A DNA stretch of 64,000 nt from Stappia indica (GCF_001696535.1 NZ_MBQE01000002.1:434001-498000), one strand, 5' to 3'. Positions 26,027 to 35,223 are shown, counted from the stretch's first letter. Notes: generated by a model not told the origin, from the sequence alone. Translations and numbers: made by a program.

Positions 26027-27513
26027 CTGTGGCCGTCGTCTGCCTGGACCGGCGAATTGCGCTTCAGGATCGCCCAGAGCAGGATGGCGACCGTCAGCAG
26101 CATCAGCACGGCAGTGGCGGGGCGCGACAGCATGTCGATGTAGCTGCCGCGATGGATCAGCAGGGCCCGGCGCAGGTTCTCCTCCAGCATGGGGCCGAGA
26201 ATGAAGCCGATCAGCAGGGGCGCCGGCGAATAATCGAAGAGCCGCAGCAGGAAGCCCAAGAAGCCGAAGCCCAGAACCAGCCAGACGGCGAAGGCGCTGT
26301 TGGTGAGCGTGAAGACGCCGGCGCAGATCAGCGCCACGATCACCGGATACATCATCGAATAGGGAATGCGCAGGAGCCAGAGCCAGATGCCGACCAGCGG
26401 CAGGTTCAGGCCCAGCAGGATGATGTTGCCAAGCCAGAAGCTCGCGATCAGTCCCCAGAACATCTCCGGTTGCTCGGCGATGAACTTGGGACCGGGCGAG
26501 ATGCCGTGGATCATCAGCGCCCCCAGCATGATCGCCATGGTGGGGCTGCCGGGAATCCCGAGCGACAGGGTCGGAATGAAGGCTGTCTGGACGGCCGCGT
26601 TGTTGGCAGCCTCGGGCGAGGAAATGCCTTCGATCGCGCCCTTGCCGAACCGGTGGGGCGTCCGGCTGATCCGCTTTTCGATGGCGTAGCCGATCAGCGA
26701 GGCGATGGTCGGCCCGGCGCCGGGAAGGGGCCCGACCACGCTGCCGACGCCGGTGCCGCGGACCATCGGAAACAGGGTCTTGAGAAACTCCGGCCGGCTC
26801 GGGATCATCGAGCGGAACGTGACCTTGGGCATCGGTCCGCGGGCCTTCTGGGCGCGGATCGCGAAGATGACCTCGCCGATGCCGAATGTGCCGAGGGCCA
26901 GCGCCACCAGGCTGACGCCGTCGAAGAGATCGGGAACACCGAAGGTGAAACGATAGTCGCCGCTGTTCACGTCGATGCCGACGGTGCCGAGCAGCGCGCC
27001 GAGAAGCACCATCGCGATGCCCTTCATTGGCGGACCGTCGGAGATCGTCGCCGCCATGATGATGCTCAGCAGCAGGATCGCGGCATATTCGGAGGGGCCG
27101 ACGGCCACGGCCAGCCGGCTGATGAGCGGCGAAAGGAAGCTCAGAAGCAGGATGCCGACGGTGCCCCCGAAAAAGGAGACGTAAGTGGTGACGGTCAGGG
27201 CCACACCGGCCTTTCCGTTCTGGGCCATCGGATAGCCATCGAGGCAGGTGATGGCGTTCGACGAGGTGCCCGGCAGGTTGAGCATGATGGAGGCGGTCGA
27301 GCCGCCATATTCGGCGCCGTAATAGATGCCCGACAGGAAGACCAGAGCCGTGGTCGGGTCGAGATAGAACGAGACCGGCATCAGCAGCGAGATTGCCGAC
27401 AGCGCTCCGACGCCGGGCAGCACGCCGATCAGCGTCCCAAGGAAAACACCCGCGAAGCAATAGACCACGGAGGTCAGCGTCAGCGAGGCGAAGCCGAGCG
27501 TGAACAACTCCAT
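26020..27513 (-). CDS. tctA: tripartite tricarboxylate transporter large permease (TctA)
   Basis: A 497-residue membrane protein with the TctA signatures GVLPGVGALSAISLLMPVSFYLDPTTALVFLSGIYYGAEYGGS at the N-terminus and a second internal repeat-like segment GSVVGPLPGAGPTIASLIGYAIEKRIS. It is the main translocation subunit of a TTT system, which takes up citrate or other carboxylates with help of a periplasmic TctC protein. It lies 4 bases after tctB and ends the leftward operon tctC-DUF1185-hydrolase-gntR-tctB-tctA. Confidence 0.93.
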   Translation of the reverse strand: MELFTLGFASLTLTSVVYCFAGVFLGTLIGVLPGVGALSAISLLMPVSFYLDPTTALVFLSGIYYGAEYGGSTASIMLNLPGTSSNAITCLDGYPMAQNGKAGVALTVTTYVSFFGGTVGILLLSFLSPLISRLAVAVGPSEYAAILLLSIIMAATISDGPPMKGIAMVLLGALLGTVGIDVNSGDYRFTFGVPDLFDGVSLVALALGTFGIGEVIFAIRAQKARGPMPKVTFRSMIPSRPEFLKTLFPMVRGTGVGSVVGPLPGAGPTIASLIGYAIEKRISRTPHRFGKGAIEGISSPEAANNAAVQTAFIPTLSLGIPGSPTMAIMLGALMIHGISPGPKFIAEQPEMFWGLIASFWLGNIILLGLNLPLVGIWLWLLRIPYSMMYPVIVALICAGVFTLTNSAFAVWLVLGFGFLGFLLRLFDYSPAPLLIGFILGPMLEENLRRALLIHRGSYIDMLSRPATAVLMLLTVAILLWAILKRNSPVQADDGHSA

Positions 27514-27517
27514 CGGA

Positions 27518-27958
27518 TCACACCTTGATCAGAGCCGCAGGGGAATTCAGCCCGATCACGAAGACGAGCCAGACGAGCAGGCAGGAAAAGAGGACGATGC
27601 CGATGGTTCGTCGCAAACCGATGTCACGGTCTGCCAGACAGGCGAGCACACCCGAGACGGCAAGGGCGGGAAACAGTCCGAACCGGCTGATGATCAAAGC
27701 GAAGCTGGCGACGCTGAGTGCGATCAGCGTCAACTCGCGCCAGGGGATGTGGATCGGCGTCGCCGATGCACGCAGACCGCCTATGCCGATCACCGCGCCA
27801 AGCAACACCAACGCCCCGCCGATCAGCAGCGGAAAATACCCGGAGCCCATGCGCGCTGCGCTGCCGATGCCGTAGTCGAAGGCGCGATAGGCTGCAGCGG
27901 CCCCGATCAAGGCGAGCAGAAGCCCGCTCACGGCGTCACGATTGAGCTTCGGTTGCAT
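27518..27958 (-). CDS. tctB: tripartite tricarboxylate transporter small permease (TctB)
   Basis: A 146-residue, four-helix membrane protein with the TctB N-terminal pattern (DAVSGLLLALIGAAAAYRAFDYGIGSAARMGSGYFPLLIGG). It partners TctA in the transporter. It lies 39 bases after the GntR gene and 4 bases before tctA, in the same direction. Confidence 0.9.
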   Translation of the reverse strand: MQPKLNRDAVSGLLLALIGAAAAYRAFDYGIGSAARMGSGYFPLLIGGALVLLGAVIGIGGLRASATPIHIPWRELTLIALSVASFALIISRFGLFPALAVSGVLACLADRDIGLRRTIGIVLFSCLLVWLVFVIGLNSPAALIKV

Positions 27959-27997
27959 GGGGCGTCGGGGTCCTTGCGGGGTCGGGATGGCGCGGGA

Positions 27998-28684
27998 TCA
28001 GGGGGCGGATGGGGCCGGCATTGCGGCCCTGGCTTGTGCACGGGCGTTGCGGATATGCGCGATCGCGGCTTGCTGGGCGCCTGGAACGTCGCCTTCGCGG
28101 ATGCTCGCGAGGATGGCGCGCATCTCCTTGAGGCTTTCCGTCGGGCGACCGGGCCGTGACATCGAGCGCGAGCGCAGCAGGTTCACCCGTGCAAGAAGGC
28201 CGCGCAGGATGTCGGCGAGGATGTCGTTGCTGCAGCCCTGGAACATCACCTCGTAGAAGGTGGTGGTGGCCAGGATCAGCTGAGCCGGATTGAGGCCTCC
28301 CGACGACGCGCGTTCGAAGTCCTGCAGTGCCTGGTCCATCTGCTCCAGCTGCTCGCCGGTTGCGGCAAGCGCGAAGAGGCGGACGACCTCCGGTTCGATC
28401 AGCTCGCGCACGTCGTAGATCCGTTCGGCTTCCTCCCAGCCGAGCTTGACGACGATCGGCCCCCGGTTGGGGCGAACTTCGACGAGGCGTTCGGCCTCGA
28501 GCTGGCGGAGCGCTTCACGCACCGGTGTGCGGGATGCGGCCAGGTGGGAACACAGGTCTGCTTCCGACAGCCGCTGGCCGGGGACGAACACGCCCGTGAT
28601 GATGTCGGCCCGAAGGGCATTGGTGACGCGCTCGCGCACACTGCCACCGCGGGCGCGCGCAGGGTTGCTGACCTTGATATCCAT
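27998..28684 (-). CDS. GntR family transcriptional regulator (FCD type)
   Basis: A 228-residue FadR/FCD-subfamily regulator. The N-terminal winged helix is clear (LRADIITGVFVPGQRLSEADLCSHLAASRTPVREALRQLEAERLVEVRPNRG) and the helical FCD domain follows (VRELIEPEVVRLFA, then FYEVMFQGCSNDIL with the metal-ligand-type positions). These proteins respond to organic acids. Unusually it lies inside the operon it probably controls, one base after the hydrolase stop and before tctB. The dyads at 31175-31204 upstream of tctC are candidate targets. Confidence 0.9.
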   Translation of the reverse strand: MDIKVSNPARARGGSVRERVTNALRADIITGVFVPGQRLSEADLCSHLAASRTPVREALRQLEAERLVEVRPNRGPIVVKLGWEEAERIYDVRELIEPEVVRLFALAATGEQLEQMDQALQDFERASSGGLNPAQLILATTTFYEVMFQGCSNDILADILRGLLARVNLLRSRSMSRPGRPTESLKEMRAILASIREGDVPGAQQAAIAHIRNARAQARAAMPAPSAP

Positions 28685-28685
28685 C

Positions 28686-29555
28686 TTATCCCCGTCGGGC
28701 TCCTCTCTCTGCGGCGACGCTGTCGAGAAACGCTCCGACCACCCGGTTGAAGTCTACCGGATTGTCGTCGTGCACGTAGTGCCCGGCGCCTTCGACCTCA
28801 TGGGCCGCCACCCGCGGGTTCGTTTCGCACATTCGCTTGACCCGCGCCGGATCGAGATAGTCCGAATTCGCGCCGCGTAGAACCAGAACAGGGCAGGACA
28901 GTGCGGAAAGCGCGGGCCAGAGGTCCGGGTTCGGCCGAGTGCTTGCCTGCTTGATCCGGCACTCTCCGATCCCGCGCTGGTCGTGACGCCAGACGATCTT
29001 GCCGTCGACGGACTTCATCGAGTTTGCGACACGCGATTCGATCGCCGCTTCGGTCACGTTCGGTCGGATCGACCGCCAGAAGGCACGGGCTTCGTCCATG
29101 CTGTCGAAGGCGAGCGGCGTGGTTTGCAGCTCCTTCAGGATCCGCGCGATCCCGGCGCTGGCATCTGCTTCCGGTCCGCTGTCTTCGAGGATCAGCGAGT
29201 CAAACCGTCCGGCATGGGTCAGTGCGTAGGTCAGCGCGTTGATGCCGCCCATCGAGTGGCCGAGGACGTGAACCGTCCCGGCCCCGAGATGATCGATAAG
29301 TGCCCCCAGATCGGCGGCATACTGATCGGCAAAGTAGTTCTGTTGCGGGTCCCAATCGGTTTCCCCCCGGCCGCGCTGGTCAGGTGCGACGATATAGAAG
29401 CGGTCGGCCAGAGTTTCCGCGAGCCCGGCAAAGGTTCGCCCGTAGCTGCGCAGTCCGTGCAGGCAGATGAGCATCGGACGGCCGGGATCACCCCAGGTGA
29501 GATAGTGAAATCGCAGCCCGTTGAGCTGGGCGAAATTGGAGTGCTCCCGGTCCAT
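28686..29555 (-). CDS. alpha/beta hydrolase
   Basis: A 289-residue alpha/beta hydrolase with a full triad pattern: oxyanion region LICLHGLRSYGRTFA, nucleophile motif VLGHSMGGINAL, DQRGRGETD, and the His region VEGAGHYVHDDNP. It resembles the 3-oxoadipate enol-lactonase/haloalkane-type hydrolases, but no specific substrate can be read. It lies 17 bases after the DUF1185 gene and directly before the GntR gene, so it belongs to the Tct operon and probably acts on the imported compound. Confidence 0.87.
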   Translation of the reverse strand: MDREHSNFAQLNGLRFHYLTWGDPGRPMLICLHGLRSYGRTFAGLAETLADRFYIVAPDQRGRGETDWDPQQNYFADQYAADLGALIDHLGAGTVHVLGHSMGGINALTYALTHAGRFDSLILEDSGPEADASAGIARILKELQTTPLAFDSMDEARAFWRSIRPNVTEAAIESRVANSMKSVDGKIVWRHDQRGIGECRIKQASTRPNPDLWPALSALSCPVLVLRGANSDYLDPARVKRMCETNPRVAAHEVEGAGHYVHDDNPVDFNRVVGAFLDSVAAERGARRG

Positions 29556-29572
29556 CTTGTCGATTCCTCAGT

Positions 29573-30163
29573 CTACACGGCCGCGAGCGGCGCGACCTCG
29601 GGCCCGCCGAGGCGGGCATGGATACGTCCGCGGGTCGCGACGGCGAAAACCACGATCACCTCGTCGGCATTGGGCGCGTCGTCGAAATAGGCGCTCACCG
29701 TGTCGTAGTAGGCGCGCGCATAGAGCTCTCCGACATGCGCGAGCGGGACATCGATGAGACCGCCCGGGCCGCTGCGCTTGCCGGTGGAGGGGATCCACTC
29801 CTTGGCGCCCGGCAGCACCGCCCGGATCGGGGTGGCGAAACGGGCGGTGATGAACGCGTTACCGTGTTCGTATTCTCCGGCGCTGCCGACGACGCAGGCC
29901 TTGCCATAGCTTTCGGCTTGCGCGCCGCCGAGCGCCGCGAGGATGCGCCGGGCAAATTCCTCTCCCAACTTGTCGCTGCCCTCGATGATCTCGCTGAGAT
30001 CTTCGCTGAACCGTCCCGCATAGGGGTTCCTGATCGCGGCTGCGATCAGGATCTTGCGCAAGGGGGAGCCGTCGTCCGACTGATAGGTCTCGTTGGCCAG
30101 GACTTCCTGCTCCTGGGTGTACCAACGGCGGATCCGGTAGTCGGCGATATTGTCTCGGCGCAT
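29573..30163 (-). CDS. DUF1185 / amino acid synthesis family protein
   Basis: A 196-residue protein of the AA_synth (DUF1185, PF06684) family, recognised from RKILIAAAIRNPYAGRFSEDLSEIIEGSDKLGEEF and GKACVVGSAGEYEHGNAFITARFATPIRAVLPGAKEWIPSTGKRSGPGG. The family name does not reflect a proven reaction; members commonly occur in catabolic operons with transporters and hydrolases. Here it lies between tctC and an alpha/beta hydrolase. The conserved Gly-rich and charged segments suggest a small-molecule enzyme; its reaction is unknown. Confidence 0.85.
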   Translation of the reverse strand: MRRDNIADYRIRRWYTQEQEVLANETYQSDDGSPLRKILIAAAIRNPYAGRFSEDLSEIIEGSDKLGEEFARRILAALGGAQAESYGKACVVGSAGEYEHGNAFITARFATPIRAVLPGAKEWIPSTGKRSGPGGLIDVPLAHVGELYARAYYDTVSAYFDDAPNADEVIVVFAVATRGRIHARLGGPEVAPLAAV

Positions 30164-30184
30164 CGTGTCGTTGACCTTTTCGGT

Positions 30185-31159
30185 TTACTTGGAGATGTCG
30201 ATATCGGTGGTGGCGAGGATGTGCCTGACCAGCGCCACGGAGGCGTCGCGCTTCTTCTCCAGCTCTTCCGGAGAGCTGCCCTGCGCGGTGACGCCGAGCT
30301 TGGCGAACTCTTCCTGCGCTTCCGGCTGGCCGAGAACAGAGCGAATGGCCTCGGAGACCTGGGTCCGGATTTCGGCCGGCACTCCCGCCGGGGCGAAGAT
30401 TCCGAACCAGCCGGCGTCGTCCAGGCTGTCATAGCCTTCTTCGGCGAAGGTCGGGATGTCGGGAAACTGCGGCAGGCGCCCCTCGGCGGCGACCGCCAGG
30501 CCGCGCATTGCCTCGTCCTGAAGCGAGGCGGTCAGCGCCGTCACGGTCAGGAACGCACTGTCGGTATGGCCGCCGGTCACGTCGGCGACAGCCGGGGCCG
30601 ATCCCTTGTAGGGCACGTGGATCATGTCGGCGCCCGCCTTGGAGGCGAAGAGCGTTCCCAGAAGATGCGGCGTGGAGCCGACGCCGAAGGTGCCATAGGT
30701 CAGCGGACGCTCCTTCGAGGCTTCCACATAGCCCTTGAGATCTGTGATCGGCGAGGAGGCGGGGACCACGAGAATGAGCGCGCTGTTGGCGACCAGGCTG
30801 ACGGGATCGAGCCCGGTGAGCATGTCGCCCATCTTGTCCTCGTGCAGGACCGGAGAGATCGCATTGGTCGAGGAAGTGCCGAACAGCAGCGTGTAGCCGT
30901 CGGCCGGCTGCGTCTTCACATAGGCGCCGGCAACGGCACCGCTGGCGCCCGGGCGGTTGTCGACGACCACCGGCGCGCCGAGAGCGGTCTCCAGCTTGCT
31001 GGAGACCAGCCGCGCCAGCAGGTCGGTGCCGCCTCCTGGAGAAAACGGCACAACGAGCGTGACCGGGCGATCGGGATAGCCCGCAGCCAGGACAGGGGTT
31101 GCCAGCCCGATGGTTGCGGCGATGCAGCTTGCGGCCAGCACGAAGTTTCTACGGTTCAT
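30185..31159 (-). CDS. tctC: tripartite tricarboxylate transporter substrate-binding protein (TctC/Bug)
   Basis: A 324-residue periplasmic Bug-family protein with a signal peptide (MNRRNFVLAASCIAA, cleavage near VLAAG) and the family signature YPDRPVTLVVPFSPGGGTDLLARL, then VVVDNRPGASGAVAGAYV and HVPYKGSAPAVADVTGGH. Bug proteins bind carboxylates through water-mediated contacts. It is the first gene of the leftward six-gene Tct operon, with operator-like dyads just upstream. Confidence 0.93.
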   Translation of the reverse strand: MNRRNFVLAASCIAATIGLATPVLAAGYPDRPVTLVVPFSPGGGTDLLARLVSSKLETALGAPVVVDNRPGASGAVAGAYVKTQPADGYTLLFGTSSTNAISPVLHEDKMGDMLTGLDPVSLVANSALILVVPASSPITDLKGYVEASKERPLTYGTFGVGSTPHLLGTLFASKAGADMIHVPYKGSAPAVADVTGGHTDSAFLTVTALTASLQDEAMRGLAVAAEGRLPQFPDIPTFAEEGYDSLDDAGWFGIFAPAGVPAEIRTQVSEAIRSVLGQPEAQEEFAKLGVTAQGSSPEELEKKRDASVALVRHILATTDIDISK

Positions 31160-31174
31160 GATCCCCTCCTCTTA

Positions 31175-31204
31175 ATACAAGATTGTATGATAATCACATC
31201 ATAC
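31175..31204. promoter_or_regulatory. overlapping dyads upstream of tctC, candidate GntR operator
   Basis: Two overlapping inverted repeats lie 16-45 bases before the tctC start: ATACAA-GA-TTGTAT (31175-31188) and GTATGAT-AATCAC-ATCATAC (31185-31204). The sequence TTGTATGAT resembles sites bound by FCD-type GntR proteins. The GntR encoded in the operon (28684) or the nearby one (32174) may bind here. Confidence 0.6.
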
Positions 31205-31511
31205 GTTTTTAGTTTCAAGACCGATTTGCACGGCGCTTCGCCTCTTGTTCGTGCGGTGCCTGCATCGAAAACGAGCACGCGTGCGGGGCGGGTGCGCATT
31301 GCGTTCCCGGTGATCTGAAAGCTGGGGACGTTGTTTCAGGGGGATGGGGCGTTGCCAGAGGCGCCAGTTTGCTTGCGTTAATGGCTTGAAACGCTTGCCA
31401 TTTGCCGCGCGGTGAGGGGCGCTGCTGCAGGAGTCGCACGGGTCGGCCGGCGGGCTGGATCAGCCCGGTTCGCAGGCGTTGCAACAGTTCGGCCGATTTG
31501 CCAGCCTGCGA
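31205..31511. other. Gene-free stretch between tctC and a GntR gene
   Basis: About 300 bases upstream of the leftward tctC and downstream of the leftward GntR gene. Short open frames are present but none has a ribosome site or family resemblance. No repeat or convincing terminator was seen. Confidence 0.35.
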
Positions 31512-32174
31512 TCACAGGGCGCCGCAGTATTTTTCCTCGTAGAAGGCGCGGGCGGGCTGCATGTGGCTGGTGCAGAGCCTTGCAAGCTCCTCGAGATCGC
31601 CATTGCGGACGGCATCGACCATGGCAAAATGCTCGGCCCTGGCCTTCTCCAGCAGGGACGGCATGCCGAGGCCGTGGGAGCGGATGCCGTGCGTCTTGGC
31701 ATTCGAGGTTTCGATCGCCTCGGAAAGGTAGGGGTTGTCCGTTCCCTCGAAAAGCTTGCGATGGAAGATCGTGTTGGTCTGAAATACGAGACCGAGATCG
31801 CGGGAGGCGACCGCCTCGGCGTGCGCGTCGCGCGCCGCCTCCAACTGGGCGAGCCATTCCGGATCAGCCGCAAGGCGGATGCGGCGTGCCGCCGCCTCAT
31901 GCAGGATGACGCGCAGCTCGTAGAGCGCTGCGACCTCCGCGCGGGAGAAATAGCGCACCGCCGCGCCGCGATTGGGCTGGCGCTCGACGATGCCCTTTCG
32001 TTCCAGCTCGTGCAGGGCGGCGCGCACGATATGGCGCTTGGTGGAGAAGCGGACGATGAACTCGTCTTCGTAGAGCCGCTGCTTCGGCAGAAAGCGGCCG
32101 AAGATGATGTCCTGCTCCAGCACCGAGACGATCGCCGAAACCGCCGTTTCGGTCATGGTTCCGTGTCTGACCAT
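31512..32174 (-). CDS. GntR family transcriptional regulator (FCD type)
   Basis: An FCD-type GntR regulator: winged helix (LEQDIIFGRFLPKQRLYEDEFIVRFSTKRHIVRAALHELERKGIVERQPNRG) followed by a helical ligand domain with FHRKLFEGTDNPYLSEAIE. The DNA-binding half is less canonical than usual (STKRHIVRAAL instead of SRTPVREAL). The start is uncertain among in-frame ATGs at 32204, 32174 and 32156, none with a strong ribosome site. It is divergent from the tctCBA-aldehyde dehydrogenase operon and probably controls it. Confidence 0.87.
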   Translation of the reverse strand: MVRHGTMTETAVSAIVSVLEQDIIFGRFLPKQRLYEDEFIVRFSTKRHIVRAALHELERKGIVERQPNRGAAVRYFSRAEVAALYELRVILHEAAARRIRLAADPEWLAQLEAARDAHAEAVASRDLGLVFQTNTIFHRKLFEGTDNPYLSEAIETSNAKTHGIRSHGLGMPSLLEKARAEHFAMVDAVRNGDLEELARLCTSHMQPARAFYEEKYCGAL

Positions 32175-32343
32175 AATGCAGCGCCTGATTATTGATAATT
32201 TCATCGATGTTTATATCGACGGAGCCGGCGGCGCAAATGCCGCCTCTAATTCACTTGCCGGCTGTTTGCCCGGACGTATGGTCTGCCGGCACTTTTCAAC
32301 GGGACCGCACAAGACCGGCCCGCAACGATCCGGGAGGATTATC

Positions 32344-33291
32344 TTGCTCAGGAAACTCATGACGGCCGCCGCGGCCATTGCCATCTTCACCGGCCCGGCT
32401 CTCGCCGAATGGCCCGAGAAGTCGCTCGAGCTCATCGTCGCCTATGGTGCAGGCGGCGGCACCGACGTTACCGCACGTACGCTCCAGCCGTTGCTGGAAA
32501 AGGAACTCGGCCAGTCCGTGGTCATCGTCAACCGCCCGGGTGCTGCCGGCGAAGTGGGCCATGCGGCCCTCGCCAACGCCACGCCGGACGGCTACACCAT
32601 CGGCATCCTCAACCTGCCGCCGATGCTGACGATCCCGATCACCAAGGATGCGGCGTTCAAGGCCGACCAGATCATCCCGGTGGCGGGCCTGGTGCGCGAT
32701 CCGTCCGCGATCTCGGTTCCCGGCAACAGCCCGTTCAACACGCTGGACGAGCTGATCGCCTATGCCAAGGAGAACCCGGGTGCGGTGACCATCGGCACGA
32801 CCGGCGTCGGCACCGACGACCACCTTGCCATGCGCTACCTCGCCAAGGCGACCGGCGCCGAGTTCACCCACGTCCCCTTCGCGTCTGCCGGTGCTGCCCG
32901 TACGGCGCTGATGGGCGGCCACGTGTCCGCCGCTGCCCTGAACCTCGGCGAGGCCATGCCGAACGCCCAGGAAGGCAAGGTGAAGATCCTCGCCCATTTC
33001 GGCTCCGAGCCGTCTGCGCTGGCACCTGACGTTCCGACCGCCAAGTCGCTCGGCGTCGATGTCGAGATGCTGTCCGAGCGTGGGATCGGCGTTCCGGCCG
33101 GCACCGATCCGGCCATCGTCGAGAAGCTCGCCGCCGCCATTGCGGCCGTGGCCAACGACCCGGCATTCATCGAGCGCAACAAGGAGCTCTTCACCGAGGT
33201 GGCCTACAAGCCGGCTGCCGAGTTCCAGCAGCATGTTGAGAAGCTGCGCGGGGACTATCAGGCCATGTGGGACGAGTCGCCGTGGCAGTAA
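32344..33291 (+). CDS. tctC: tripartite tricarboxylate transporter substrate-binding protein (TctC/Bug)
   Basis: A 315-residue periplasmic Bug-family protein. The TTG at 32344 is chosen because GGGAGGATTATC lies directly before it and it gives a complete signal peptide (LLRKLMTAAAAIAIF..., cleavage near ALAEW); an ATG at 32359 would leave fewer basic residues. Family landmarks: PEKSLELIVAYGAGGGTDVTARTL, VVIVNRPGAAGEVGHAAL and THVPFASAGAARTALMGGH. First gene of the rightward operon tctC-tctB-tctA-aldehyde dehydrogenase-beta-hydroxyacid dehydrogenase. Confidence 0.92.
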   Translation: MLRKLMTAAAAIAIFTGPALAEWPEKSLELIVAYGAGGGTDVTARTLQPLLEKELGQSVVIVNRPGAAGEVGHAALANATPDGYTIGILNLPPMLTIPITKDAAFKADQIIPVAGLVRDPSAISVPGNSPFNTLDELIAYAKENPGAVTIGTTGVGTDDHLAMRYLAKATGAEFTHVPFASAGAARTALMGGHVSAAALNLGEAMPNAQEGKVKILAHFGSEPSALAPDVPTAKSLGVDVEMLSERGIGVPAGTDPAIVEKLAAAIAAVANDPAFIERNKELFTEVAYKPAAEFQQHVEKLRGDYQAMWDESPWQ

Positions 33292-33743
33292 CGCCTGAAA
33301 AGGCAGAGGGAAACACCGTCCGGCCGCTCGAGCGGCTGGCGGTGGCTCTCCTCGTCGCGCTTGTCGGGGCCGTCGTCACCTGGGACGGCACCCGGCAGGA
33401 CGGGGCCAGCGCCTATTTCCCCATTGCGGTCGGCAGCGCGATGATCGTGCTGTCGGTGATCTCCATCATCCGGCTCGGCCGCGATACGCGTCTCACGGAC
33501 GAGGCACCCCTGGTCCGGGGCTTTGCCGGCCTCGCCCTGCTTGCAGTCTTCATCGCGCTCGCCGGCCAGATCGGCTTTCTCACGGCCTCCCTGGCCTTCA
33601 TCCCCGCGATGGCGGTGCTCGGCGGAGATCGGAATGCCGTGCGCGTGGTCGTCGGAACGCTCGCCTTTGTGATCATGGCCTATGTCGTGTTCCATCTCGC
33701 CTTCGCTCAGCCGTTCCCGGCGGAACTGATCCTGGGAGGCTGA
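33282..33743 (+). CDS. tctB: tripartite tricarboxylate transporter small permease (TctB)
   Basis: A four-helix membrane protein of about 153 residues (LERLAVALLVALVGAVVTWDG, GASAYFPIAVGSAMIVLSVISII). The start is placed at a GTG at 33282, overlapping the tctC stop by 10 bases; a GTG at 33267 would add five residues. It ends one base before the tctA ATG. It is the small membrane subunit of the second Tct system. Confidence 0.87.
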   Translation: MAVTPEKAEGNTVRPLERLAVALLVALVGAVVTWDGTRQDGASAYFPIAVGSAMIVLSVISIIRLGRDTRLTDEAPLVRGFAGLALLAVFIALAGQIGFLTASLAFIPAMAVLGGDRNAVRVVVGTLAFVIMAYVVFHLAFAQPFPAELILGG

Positions 33744-33744
33744 C

Positions 33745-35223
33745 ATGATCGAAGTTCTCTCCGGTCTTCCCCACGCCCTGCTCGTCGACAGCATCCTGGC
33801 GATGATCGTGGGCACCGCTGCCGGCATTCTGGTCGGCGCGATCCCCGGCCTCACGGCGACCCTCGCCATGGCGCTGCTGTTGCCGTTCACCTACACGATG
33901 TCGCCGCTGGTGGCGCTCGGCATGATGGCCGGCATCTACAACGGTTCCATGTATGGCGGCGCCATTCCGGCGATCCTGATGCGGATCCCGGGCACGCCCT
34001 CCGCCGTTGCCACCACGTTCGACGGCTACCCGCTGGCCCAGGCGGGCCGCGCCAAATATGCGCTGCACATCGCGCTGGTCTCCTCCACGGCCGGCTCGAT
34101 CATCAGTGCGCTGGCGCTGATGATCATCGCGCCGCCGCTGGTGACGCTCGCCCTGAAGTTCGGCCCGATCGAGTATTTCTGGGTCGCGATCTTCGGCCTC
34201 ACCAGCGTGTCGCTGCTGCTTGCCGGCGCTCCTGCCAAGGGTCTTGCTTCGGCGATGATCGGCGTTGCCGTCGGTCTTGTCGGCATGGACATGATGACCG
34301 GCGCGGAACGGCTGGTGTTCGGCGTGCGCCACATCGCCGGCGGTGTCGATCTTGCGGTGATGCTGACCGGCCTCTTCGCCATTCCTCCCGCGCTGGCCAT
34401 GCTTGCCTCTCCTTCGGCCGGAAGCAGCCGCGCGGACCTCACCGGTGCCGGCCTCAAGCTGCGCGAGGCGATCACCTTCGCCCGCACCTGGTTCCGGTCG
34501 GGCATCATCGGCGTCATCATCGGCATCATGCCGGGCGCCGGCGGCAATCTCGCCGGTATCCTCAGCTATGCCGAGGAGAAGCGTGCGGCGCGGGATCCCT
34601 CGCGCTTCGGCAAGGGCGATCCGCGCGGCATCGCCGCCTCGGAATGCGCCAACAACGCCGACAACGCCTCGTCGCTGATCCCCACGCTCGCCCTCGGCGT
34701 GCCGGGGAACTCGGTCGCCGCGCTGATGATGGGTGCCATGCTCATCCAGGGCCTGAACCCGGGGCCGGCGCTGTTCAGCCAGCATGCCGACGTCGTCTAC
34801 GGCTTCATGTGGCAGATGCTGCTCACCGCCTTCATGATGCTCGGCCTCGGCCTTGTCGGCGCGAAGCTGTTCGTCAACATGCTGCGCATTCCCGCCGCGC
34901 TGCTCGCGCCGATGATCCTGATCATCTGTTCGCTCGGCACCTACGCCTCGACGAACGCCATGGCGGATGTCTGGCTGATGCTCGCCTTCGGCGTGACCGG
35001 CTATGTGCTGTCGCGTTCGGGCTATCCCATCGCTCCGATCGTGCTGGGCGCGATCCTCGGTCCGATGGCGGAATCCTCCTTCCGCCAGGGTCTGCTGATC
35101 TCGCGCGGAGATCCGCTCTCCTTCGTCTCTTCGCCGATCTCGATCATCCTGGTCGTCGCGATCCTGGCGATCCTCGCACTCCCGCTGCTGCGCCGCCGCA
35201 AGCCCCGGACGCCTGCCGGCTGA
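33745..35223 (+). CDS. tctA: tripartite tricarboxylate transporter large permease (TctA)
   Basis: A 492-residue membrane protein with TctA signatures (GILVGAIPGLTATLAMALLLPFTYTMSPLVALGMMAGIYNGSMYGG and the internal copy GVIIGIMPGAGGNLAGILSYAEEKRAA). TGGGAGGC gives a good ribosome site. It is co-transcribed with tctB one base upstream and with the aldehyde dehydrogenase 36 bases downstream. Confidence 0.93.
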   Translation: MIEVLSGLPHALLVDSILAMIVGTAAGILVGAIPGLTATLAMALLLPFTYTMSPLVALGMMAGIYNGSMYGGAIPAILMRIPGTPSAVATTFDGYPLAQAGRAKYALHIALVSSTAGSIISALALMIIAPPLVTLALKFGPIEYFWVAIFGLTSVSLLLAGAPAKGLASAMIGVAVGLVGMDMMTGAERLVFGVRHIAGGVDLAVMLTGLFAIPPALAMLASPSAGSSRADLTGAGLKLREAITFARTWFRSGIIGVIIGIMPGAGGNLAGILSYAEEKRAARDPSRFGKGDPRGIAASECANNADNASSLIPTLALGVPGNSVAALMMGAMLIQGLNPGPALFSQHADVVYGFMWQMLLTAFMMLGLGLVGAKLFVNMLRIPAALLAPMILIICSLGTYASTNAMADVWLMLAFGVTGYVLSRSGYPIAPIVLGAILGPMAESSFRQGLLISRGDPLSFVSSPISIILVVAILAILALPLLRRRKPRTPAG

